Part shown: positions 34,471 through 43,400 of the stretch, piece by piece | Layout of the letters: each line of letters begins with the position of its first letter | Numbering within the stretch: position 1 is the stretch's first letter | NCBI GenBank assembly: GCA_030411725.1 | Contig: MU839829.1 | Coordinates: forward strand, 310,001 to 374,000 | Reading direction: 5' to 3' | Source: Echria macrotheca | Taxonomy: Eukaryota > Ascomycota > Sordariomycetes > Sordariales > Schizotheciaceae | DNA length: 64,000 nt | Translations under genes and position numbers: made by a program | Notes under the pieces: generated by a model | Told to the model about the DNA's origin: nothing | Seen by the model: the letters and a program-made list of their open reading frames with translations, nothing else | Database searches by the model: none

Positions 34471-34559
34471 TCCCCTCGACCGGAATCGAGCCGGTGACCT
34501 TTCGGTAAACAATTTGTCCAATTACAGCCGAACGTGATAGCCAACTACACCACAAGGGG
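34471..34559 (-). tRNA. tRNA-Tyr(GTA) with 15-nt intron (atypical body)
   Basis: The 89-nt minus-strand sequence folds into a full cloverleaf. The acceptor stem is CCCCTTG/CGAGGGG with discriminator A73. The D arm has G18G19, the anticodon stem is TTCGG/CCGAA, the variable loop has five bases, and the T stem is ACCGG/CCGGT. The anticodon loop holds 22 nt: CT-GTA-A, a 15-nt insert, then A38. The insert sits at the canonical 37/38 intron site. Anticodon GTA, the C1-G72 pair, A73 and an intron are all features of eukaryotic tRNA-Tyr. Unusual: position 54 is C, not the nearly invariant T, and the D arm (GTGGTGTAGTTGG) resembles Val/Glu-type tRNAs. It may be a diverged or decaying copy. Confidence 0.65.
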
Positions 34560-35142
34560 TTTTGATTTGTGGAATCTGAGCTGACTAATTTGCTATACGA
34601 CTGTCGGGAAAGATTTGTCTCCCAAACCAATTCAGGGGTAAGTCTGGTTTCAACACCAAGACGACAGGGAGAACTGGGCTGGATCGGGGTGCATTCACAT
34701 AATTCGGGTAAGGGATTAAGGGGCGCATTGGCAGGTTACGGTCGAGTGCTGTTTACTCGGGGTTATGACTTTGAATTCGTCCAGGAAAACCACCGAAGAT
34801 GGTGTTGGCTGGGAGTGGTGTGGTATCTTCATGCGAAGGAGCGGAGGAGCGGAGGATTGAGAGGGTGAGACAGGGTGGGATTCCAGAACCAACCAATACC
34901 TTTCTCGGCGTCAAGGCATACGGCGGTCGCCCCAAGTGTCCAGGGACTAGCCATTGGGATGCCGTCCGAGTCCTGACGGATTTGTCGCTTGATCCTGCTC
35001 CCACCTAAAAATCAAGAGGTGTGACACTAGGATGCCGGGCCAGGTCTAGGTGGGCTCCATATGTATATAGCATCGGTCCCATATCCCGACATTCTCTATA
35101 CTGTCTACCATCTCCATTTCTAATTCTGCAATTGTGTTTATC
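34560..35142. other. Intergenic region upstream of the hydrolase gene
   Basis: Presumed promoter and leader of the secreted hydrolase. A TATATAGCA element at about 35063-35071 lies about 75 bp before its ATG. No other gene. Confidence 0.5.
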
Positions 35143-36401
35143 ATGACACGCGTCTCAACCTTCCTGAGCTGGCTGTCAGCAGCCCTGCTTAGTGGCTTCA
35201 ACGGCAGCGACCACACCTGTTCAGAGATAATCCTCCGCGTCGCAGCCACAAGCCAAAACGTCATCTTTGCCAAACAGCCGGATCCGACCAACGAACAGGC
35301 AAACCTCGATTTCGTCGCAGACCTATGGAAGGGATCTCCCCCCGAACTTGCCGGTAACTTCAATCCACAGCCCTCGAATAAAACGCAAGAGGCCTGCGAG
35401 ACAAACCCACTCCTCATATTTCCCAAGGTACCAATCCCGTTTCCCAGCTGACACAATGACCAGGAACCACCGAAGTAACCGGAAACTTTACTCTCTCGGC
35501 AACCTACTGCCTCCCAAAATCCCTCCCCAACCCACCCACCCTCCAAATTCTCGTGCACGGAATCACCTACAACAAAACCATCTGGTCTGGCCTCGGCTTC
35601 TCCCCCGAAAAATACAACTGGCACAACCACGCCAACACGCGCGGCTACGCAACCCTAGCCATCGACCGCCTAGGCCACGGCCTCTCGTCCTCTCCCGATC
35701 TAGACCCGCTACTAACAATCCAGCCCCAGCTCCACCTCGAAATCCTCCACCAAATCATCTCAGGCGCACGCAGCGGCGGTCTCCATGTCAGCCTCGGCAA
35801 GAAATTCAACAGAATAATCTTCACAGGCCACTCGTACGGCTCCCTTCTCGGCGCAGCAACAGCGAATAAATATCCCCTCGACATCGACGCCCTCGTCCTC
35901 ACAGGATTCAGCACGTCCCCCAACTTCGCAACCGTAGCAGGTGCAAAGTGGCGCAGCGCGCCTGCAATCGAGCCCCTCCGTTTTGGTCATCGAGGACACG
36001 GACACATCACCATGTCTGACGAAACGGAACGGACAGACTCGTCCTACGGCGGGAGGTACGACAGGGCCATAGCAGCCGCGGATTTTAAGTACGGGGACAC
36101 CGTGACCACGGGCGAGTTCGGGGCCATGTTTACGATGTTGACGCCGGCGGCAGGATATAAAGGACCCGTGCTGGTCGTGACGGGGGTGGATGACAAGGCG
36201 AACTGCGCTACGCCTGCGGAGAAGTGTCGGGAGATACTGAGGAAGACGGGGGACGAGTTTTTCCCGAATGTGAGGGACTACGAGTTTATTGCGCCCCAGG
36301 AGACGGGACATAATTGGATGGTGCATGAGTCCGCGGGTGCGACGGCGGGGAGGGTGCACGACTGGTTGGATCGGCGGGTTAGGGGGAAGGTTGAGCTCTG
36401 A
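35143..36401 (+). CDS. Secreted alpha/beta hydrolase
   Basis: Best model: two exons (35143-35353, 35464-36401; 110-nt intron, GTAACT donor), about 382 residues. The ATG at 35143 opens a signal-peptide-like segment (FLSWLSAALLSGFNG). An alpha/beta-hydrolase fold follows, with a HGITYN oxyanion region, nucleophile elbow GHSYGS, an acid-bearing VVTGVDDK and the catalytic His in ETGHNW. The acidic/Asn-rich N-terminus and 'lid'-less core match secreted fungal hydrolases of broad esterase type; the substrate is unknown. Splicing is the uncertain point. An obvious nearer donor (GTACCA at 35428) gives a shifted frame and an early stop, so either the 35354 donor is used or exon 1 carries a one-base frameshift. 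The stop is only 33 bp from the convergent ADH stop. Confidence 0.75.
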
Positions 36402-36434
36402 ACTACCTATGTAATGGAAAATCTAGAGTGACGG

Positions 36435-37508
36435 CTATTTGCTCGTGTCCAACACATACCGCCCCACCACCTTATTCGCCTTCATGGCATCAAAAACACC
36501 CTGCAGCTCGCTCATCCCGACCACCTTGTACGGCGCGTGAATCAGCCCCCGTCGGAAAAACTCGACCGCCTCAGCCGTGTCTTCGCGACTGCCCACATAC
36601 GACCCCTTGACCGTGACCATGCGCACCACGGTATCAAACACCGGCATGGTCAGCTTCGCTCCGGCCGGCATGGCAATCAACACCACGGTCCCATGAGCAC
36701 GCACGTACTCAGTGGCCTGGCGAAACGGGCCCTCGCTCGGCGCAAGCAACAACACAGCATGCGGCCCGAGCCTCTCCCTGCCGCTCGCCGTCCTAACATC
36801 CTCCACGACCGACTTGCTCGTCATGAAGTCGACATAACTCGCCGCCCCAAGCTTCTTGCACGACTCGCCCTTCTCCGCACCGCCGTCAACAGCAATGACA
36901 TGCAGCCCCATAGCCCGCGCATACTGAATCGCAATGCTCCCCAGCCCGCCCCCCGCCCCAACAATAACAACCTGCTCGCCCGCCCGCACACCGCTCTCCT
37001 TGAGCCCCTTGTAAACCGTCAACCCGGCACACAGCACCGGCGCAAGAGCCGCAAAATCCGTCTTGTCACCATCCAGCAGACGAGCAACATGCTTCGCATC
37101 CGCCACGGCGTACTCCTGAAACGTGCCGTCGACGGTATACCCGCTCAGCTCGGCGCGGGGACAAAGCGACTCGTCCCCGCGCACGCAGAACGAGCAGTCG
37201 AGACACGAGCTGTTGAGCCACTTGATCCCGACGGCGTCGCCGATCTTGAGCGAGGAATCATCCACTAGCGAACCCTTGGCTACCACGGTCCCGGCGCCCT
37301 CGTGGCCGCCGACTACCGGCGTCTTGCGCGGGAGCGGCCAGTCGCCGTCGGTCGCGTGCAGGTCTGTGTGGCAGACGCCTGAGAAGTGGATTTTCACGAG
37401 GACTTGCGTGGGCGACGGCTGGGGGACGGGGATCCGTTTCAGTGTGATGACGCCGTCGCGCTCGATTACCTGGGCGTTTTGGTCTTTGGGGAGGGATGGG
37501 GACGACAT
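36435..37508 (-). CDS. Zinc-dependent alcohol dehydrogenase (ADH1-like)
   Basis: An intronless 357-residue frame with a true ATG. The catalytic zinc site is GVCHTDLH (Cys46) and GGHEGAG (His69, Glu70), with a second Cys further on in PVLCAG. The structural zinc site is four cysteines at 102, 105, 108 and 116. The NAD-binding Rossmann motif GAGGGLG lies near 181-187. Length and all zinc ligands fit cytosolic/mitochondrial fungal ADHs that interconvert ethanol and acetaldehyde. The conserved C-terminal VVGRYVLD is present. The gene is tail-to-tail with the secreted hydrolase with only 33 bp between stops, so 3' UTRs must overlap. Confidence 0.93.
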   Translation of the reverse strand: MSSPSLPKDQNAQVIERDGVITLKRIPVPQPSPTQVLVKIHFSGVCHTDLHATDGDWPLPRKTPVVGGHEGAGTVVAKGSLVDDSSLKIGDAVGIKWLNSSCLDCSFCVRGDESLCPRAELSGYTVDGTFQEYAVADAKHVARLLDGDKTDFAALAPVLCAGLTVYKGLKESGVRAGEQVVIVGAGGGLGSIAIQYARAMGLHVIAVDGGAEKGESCKKLGAASYVDFMTSKSVVEDVRTASGRERLGPHAVLLLAPSEGPFRQATEYVRAHGTVVLIAMPAGAKLTMPVFDTVVRMVTVKGSYVGSREDTAEAVEFFRRGLIHAPYKVVGMSELQGVFDAMKANKVVGRYVLDTSK

Positions 37509-38189
37509 TTTGGCGATTTTTGGTGACCGTTTGGCCCTTGGTTCTTGCTTCAGTTATGGCGGTGTTGGCGCTGTGTAATGAGGGGCTTGTTGGGAAAGTT
37601 CAATCCAGGAAGCCGGGAGAAAAAAGCTGGTGGATGTCTAGGTAATCTGGGTGAGGTGACTCGTCATGTCAACGTCATGGTGTCGGAGTCGACCATGTTC
37701 CCGGTTTTGAGATGTGAGGTCATATATATGCGGAAATAGACCGAGATGCTGACCTATCCGCATAAATGTTATGTAGCACCGTGTCACAAGCTAAAGTTGT
37801 CCGGGGAGGACTTACAGGAGCTCCTACCACCGATATTGTTAGCAGTCAGCCCAGGTCTTGACCTTGTCATAGGTAAGTACCCGCACGGTTACCGGCGCCT
37901 GGAGCGAAGCTATTATTGGAAGCGTAGGATATCGAAAACAGTGCTATTATATTGTTTTAACTGCCTAGTTGGGGTCTATTGAGTCAGGGCAACCTACCCC
38001 TAACGTGTGACTTGGGCCTGTGGCTAGTCATGTGGGTGATTCAGAGGGGCAGGTCTTAGAAACAAAGATGCGTTCTTTTCCTTTCACTTCTGACAGCAAG
38101 GTAGCCTGCTACCGTATTCTACCTCTGATTATATGAAGATCTTACCCCTCTGATGGCACTCACGTGTGCCTGACCAAGGTCCGCAGCCA
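37509..38189. other. Intergenic region
   Basis: Upstream region of the ADH gene (a TATATATG element near 37723-37730) and the 3' flank of the HET/C2H2 gene. A short frame at 37746-37982 has no supporting signal. Confidence 0.5.
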
Positions 38190-40956
38190 TCACAGGTATG
38201 GTAGAGTTGAGTGTAGGTCTGCGACTCCCCAGTTCACCATCACGTATTCTCCGTCGGCTAACGGTTCTGCAGATTCCCCGGCAGGTCTAGTAGATTGGCA
38301 GGCAACCGCCGGCGGTCCTGACAGACCGTTAATGGTAGGCCGGCCAGGCTGAACACTCTGAGGATACAGTGCGGCTTCGCCGTAGCCTTGCGCTGCCCCC
38401 TGCGAAGAAGCCCTTGCCACATACTGAGCTGCCTGGAGAGGCAGTTGGTACGGAGTCAAGTATATGCCAGAGGAGTGGTACGGGTTGCCGCCAGAAAATT
38501 GTTGGTGGTGGAAGGCCTCTGTGGGCCTTCGCCAGATTGGTCTTGATCCGGTCGATCCAGGCGAAGCGTGGGTGAGGGCATTGCGTGTTGCCGTCGCGAC
38601 TCCGAGAAAGGCGCCTTCAGCATGTTGCTTGACAATCGTTATCATCTCGCCGACCAGTGGTTGAAGGTCTGCGTCCCGGTTATTGTTGTCGAGACCGGCT
38701 TTATTGGAGAACTCGAGGTGAGAGAATCTGGAGACAATAACCCCCAGAAGCTGGGATCCGAGGCCTTCGAGGCCAGCTTCATAGGCTTGCTCGAACTCGT
38801 GGAACTCTATCTCCGCCGGGGGCTCAAATTCTTGTGGAAGAGTCAGCTTCGCGATCCATCACTGATTTCGCGCTGTATTATAGTCACCGCTCACCTGGTC
38901 CGGGAATGCTTTCAATGTCATCGTTGGGAAACAAGACCAGCCACAGTGTATGCCAGTCACTGATTCGATCAGGGCCTTTTCTGCTTCTGAGCATCCGGCC
39001 GATCTCAGAGGAGACCCGCTGGTCACCCGAGCCCTCCTCCACAGCATGGCCGCTGTCCAGGTGGTATTTTGAAATATGTTCTCTGCTCATATATCAGAAG
39101 TTTCTCCAAGACGAATGAGGTGGCCTCGCTAACTCACTTGACGCTCGAAAAATTCCGCATCGGCTCTGTACAGCGTTTGAAATTACGTCGACTGAATTTG
39201 TATATGTTCTTCTTTCTGAAAGGGCACGCATAACCCATCAGGACGTTTTGGGTCTCCCCGGTTGCTCTCCAATTCTCCCAATCTTCCAATGCGTACTGGA
39301 CATCTGCAGTCTGGACAAGCCGATCCAGGTGGGCACGCAAGTCGTCCGCCAAACGAACTTTGAGTCGCTGCCTCATAAATGATGAAAATCCATCGCACAG
39401 AGTGTGAAAGTCGGGGTTGATAGCGTCCCAGTCCCAAACTAAAAGCAGTCGTTCGCGCCGCCCTGTCGCAGTTGTCTCGCGCCATGTGGCGCTCCCTAGG
39501 GTGTTCGCAGTCCCAAGCGTATCCGCCGGAGTCACTGACAGCGCGATGACGTCGAGATAGTCAGACTTTTGACGAGGCGCTCGAACGATGGCAAGAGATG
39601 ACGAGCCCTCCAGGACGCAAATCAAGTCCCTTGGTCTGATGGGTTTTGCAAACGGCTGGACAGTCCACTGCGCAAACTGTCTGTCCTTTACATCAATTCT
39701 CGGCTTGGCTTCCATGTCTGAGTCATCTGGATGTTGGGATCTCTCTGGACCTTCTGGTCGTTTCACGTTGTGTTTCCGGAGCAAGACGTCGATCTGTTGC
39801 TTGCCGTCCTTGGCCCGGACTCCCAGTACGGCTGAAACTTCTCCGACGATGTGTCCAGCGCACCTGATGACTGAGAGTTCCTCACCATCCCAGGTTTCCA
39901 CGTCGGCCTTATCGCTAACCAGATGGTGTGTGAGTCTCTTGAGAAGATCCTTCCACGCGACCGTGTAGTCGGGTTCGAATCGGGACAGGTGCTCGCGGTC
40001 GGAACTCATTCCGAGCATGGCGTAAACTTTGTCACGAGGGTCCGTGGCCTGGCGGCTATGAAACATGTCGACCAACTCCCCTAGAGTTTGGATCCCGAGA
40101 GAAAAGTTACTCTGCGGAGCAGCAAGGCACTGTGCCTTCAAGAACATGCGGCGTATAAGGTAGATGGACGACCGGATAATCGCTAGTAGGTCGGGCTGAT
40201 GTATGTACATGTCTTTGAGAGACCACAGGCCCGCACAGAATGTGTGGCCGTCGGTCTCTGCATCGCCATACATAACGAGGACGTTTTGAGCAGCGGCTGC
40301 CTCTTGGAGGACCTGAAGAGAAATACTTCGTCAGCCCCAGCCATTAACACGGACAACACGACATCTGCTGGCAATTTGTCAAGTCGGCAGGGCACGGAAC
40401 TTACCCAAACACGTTTGAACCATTGACAGTTGATCAAATTCCATACGGAGTCATGATCACGGTGTGTGGGTCCTTTCGGCATGTCGGATGAAGAAGTCCC
40501 ATCGGCCGCCCTATAGATCACGCGAAGTGCCTGCTTGCCGGTGCTGTTGTCTTGCTCTTCCCCAAGCCATATCAGGACCCGCATCGCCTTGAAGTATATC
40601 GTGACCATGGACTGGACCTGTGCCGCTCGCTCCTCGGCATTCTCCTGGTCGATGCAGATTGCATCGGCCCATATGACTCGGTCGACGAATGGATCTCGGA
40701 GCCGTAGCAGGGCCACATGGAGATTGGCTCCAACGGGGTGTTCATATCCATTGAGATAAATTGTGCGCTTGGGGGTAGGAGGGCCCCAGACGTACGACAA
40801 AGCCTCGTATGGGTGGCTTGTTCTCGTGGAGGCAAGGATTGAACAGACAGAGAGCTGGCAACGTATCGGGGCGTCTTTGTGCTCACTGGGAAGGAGTCGG
40901 AGCAGGCGAATGCAGCCTTCTGGCAGGGCAGAGTAACGGTAGCGTGGGCTGGACAT
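38190..40956 (-). CDS. HET-domain protein with spliced-on C2H2-like C-terminal module
   Basis: Four exons (40956-40405, 40312-39138, 39082-38895, 38830-38190) join in phase to give about 851 residues. Introns are 92, 55 and 64 nt with GTAAGT, GTGAGT and GTGAGC donors. The N-terminal HET domain has YEALSYVWG at 50-58 and WADAICIDQ at 96-104, and RVWVLQEA is restored across intron 1. Near residue 560 the protein enters a Cys-Cys-His-His pattern (ACPFRKKN, KRC, then EHISKYH across intron 2), followed by a DW-x-x-LW-x-x-LFP segment. This resembles a common fungal C2H2-like family in which a zinc-finger block precedes a W-rich helical stretch. A Ser/Pro/Gln-rich tail ends the protein. Without introns 2 and 3 the zinc-finger pair is broken, so the fusion depends on correct splicing. 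HET proteins act in incompatibility death; the tail may serve binding or targeting. Confidence 0.75.
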
Positions 40957-41755
40957 TGTTGATGGATGGCCCAGTGGCTTTGTTGTTTGCGGGGAAATGC
41001 AAAGAATTGTAGTTATCTCGTCGAGCTTGACATAGGTGGCAGGATGTTTTTGTTGGTCTCAACAGTTTTATTGTGCAGAATTGGACACGAATCAGCACAG
41101 GAGAACCATGCAGCCGGTCACATTTTGCCTTGTTTGAAGGTGTGCTATTGGTGACTTAGCCATCACTGCAGTGTGAAATTCTCAGCGGGTTACTTGCAGA
41201 TTGGAGGTCCAGAGCGAAGAATAAAAGAACAGGATCGATTTTCAATTCCGGTATAAATTTGTGCAGACGGCCATGACATTTCATAGGTACCTTATCTTGT
41301 ACATGTACATAAACGGCCTGAGAGCAGGGCCCAGACGCCTTACGCAGCCTCACAGTCACGGCCCTGGCGGGTCGTGCTGGCATACATCTACAGTTAGGAT
41401 TCTAAGGTGCTGACCTTACAATTCTGGCAATCCTTTTGGAAGGTTGGTTCAATTGGGTGTGGGCCTGCGACCCAACCGTCACACTCACCCCCTTACATCT
41501 CAACCACGAAATACCGACTTCCCTACATAGTGTTAGGTACCTATTCATTCCTCGCGTTGTGCAATCGAAGCGCGCTAACCCGGTACAGGATCCAGTGTAA
41601 GGCATTATGGAGACAGGGTAAGATTTGTTATGGAGGAGGAGTTCAGTATTCCTCTTTTGAATAATAGAAAATACAGATACATTCTCAACGCCAACGTCAG
41701 TTAAACTCAATGTAGTGTACAAGCACCCCATCCTACAAGCAGTGTGTTATCTTGA
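40957..41755. other. Intergenic region
   Basis: Upstream region of the HET/C2H2 gene and 3' flank of the Cys-rich gene. No gene supported. Confidence 0.5.
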
Positions 41756-42583
41756 TCAGAGAACACAAACGCCATTCTGGCAAAGAATCAGGTCAAAGCC
41801 ACAGTCCGCATCACTTTGGCAGACAGCCCCTGTTCCAGCTGATTAGCAGGGCAACTTTGAACCAAGGACGGTTGATAGCACTCACCAAGACAAGCAATCG
41901 GAGTATCTCCACACGACGGAGCCTGACCATCACCACCAATGCCGCCGTCAACAGGTAGAAAAGGGGTGTCGCTAGGCAGGTTGAAAACAGAGGTAGTGAC
42001 GCGAGTTGTGGGTGAGCCTGGCCTGTTAGGGGTTGCGTAGACCGTCGAGGTGCGGATTCCGCCGCTAGAGGCGCCGCCGCGTGCCGTCGATGAGGTGCGA
42101 GCCGTGGTGCGAGCCGTAGTGCGTGCCGTTGATGAAGTCCGAGCTGTGGTGCGGGCAGTCGACGTCGGCGTCGGGACGGTAGCGGTACCGGGGAAAGCAA
42201 CGCACTTTTTGTTGACGCACGGGTAGTCCAGGTCGCAGTCCTCGTCTACGGCGCACGAATCGCCTGGAAGGTCCGGGTGGTCAGTAAAATGGCTCTCAAG
42301 AAAGTCCCGGGGGGTTTATTTGCATCCACTCACCAATACAGTGCCCAGTCCACTCGCACACCGGCGCCGGAGTCGGCGACGCTCTCGCCGTCGTACGCAC
42401 AGTCGTACGAACTGTCGTCGGCGGATTCCGATTACCTCCTCCTTGTCCTCCTCCTCCTTGTCCTGGTCCTCCCCTTCCTCCTCCTTGGCCCCCACCACGG
42501 TTTGGCGGTCCGCCCTGTTGTCTGGCCTCGAGGTGCGCACCGGCAACAACAAGGGAGAATAGAGAGAAGAGCACCAACTTCAT
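41756..42583 (-). CDS. Small secreted protein with two six-cysteine modules
   Basis: Three exons (42583-42334, 42263-41886, 41838-41756; introns of 70 and 47 nt, both GTGAGT) give 236 residues. A signal peptide (MKLVLFSLFSLVVAGAHLEA) is followed by a Gly/Gln/Pro-rich stretch, a Thr/Arg/Ser-rich linker, a first Cys module (C-x4-C-x3-C-x5-C-x5-C-x4-C around CEWTGHCIGDSC), a long Thr/Ala/Arg/Ser-rich linker, and a second module (C-x6-C-x7-C-x5-C-x6-C-x4-C, ending in CQNGVCVL). The last exon is short and was found only by splicing; the unspliced frame stops early. The pattern suggests two disulfide-bonded knots on an extended, probably O-glycosylated stalk. Wall-bound or effector-like roles are plausible but not shown. 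I recognise no named family. Confidence 0.8.
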
Positions 42584-43400
42584 CTTGACAGCAGGGGGGA
42601 GTTTCAGTCTGGACTGCTACGGGGAGTGTGGGGGAGCTCGAAACGCTTGAGCAGAAGGGGTGGACGTGAATCCCGGGAACGCACTGTCGACTTTATATCT
42701 ATCTCATTGCGCCTCTTATCTCCTCCACATGCGCCCCACGACGACTTACTGGAGCGCAAAACATATATCACCCGCGCTGGGTTAGATTGGGTCAATCCCT
42801 CCCGCGTGGACGGGTTCCTGGAAATGGGGACCTGGTGGTCGAACCGTCTTGGCGGCGTGGTTTCCAGGCCATGTGCTGGTTATCTCGACACTTACCCGGT
42901 AGACGAAAAAGGCCACATCTGAGGGAATACGGTCTCGGACGTCCGTCAAGCTTTCTTCAGCGCGGATTCCAAGTGGTGCGATGATTAAAATTGGCGCGCA
43001 CACAGGAAAGTTTGTGGTTCGCTGACCAAGGTAATTTCCTAAATTTTCCGACCACATATCGTCTTGAAAAAAATGACCTACACCCAGAATCCGGGGTGCA
43101 AGATACGGTCTGACCCCCCAGGTGTCCAGGAATAAAAAGCCGGCCTGACGGCTAATCTCAGGATAATATTTTACTTTGTTTACTTCGTAATGATGCAGCC
43201 ACCACACCCACGTAGACCACGAAGCAAGATTAGCTCAAGATAAAATTTTGCGCTACAAAAGATGTCAGCGAAGGTGCAGGGCAAACTTTCAGCTTTGACC
43301 TGAAACACCACATTGCCAGTCATCATATTTACAAGAAGATGCATCGACTCTCCCATGCGCCCCCCTGAACCTAAAGCCGTGTCCCATTAGACCAAGAACA
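42584..43400. other. Intergenic region
   Basis: 5' flank of the Cys-rich secreted gene (TATATC-like element near 42690) and 3' flank of the GH3 gene. Frames of up to 141 codons lack domains. No gene supported. Confidence 0.5.

Noticed and set aside
38568..38963. A 131-codon + frame across the HET/C2H2 exon 4
   Set aside because: The minus strand gives a phase-consistent exon continuing the HET/C2H2 protein, so the + frame is a shadow.
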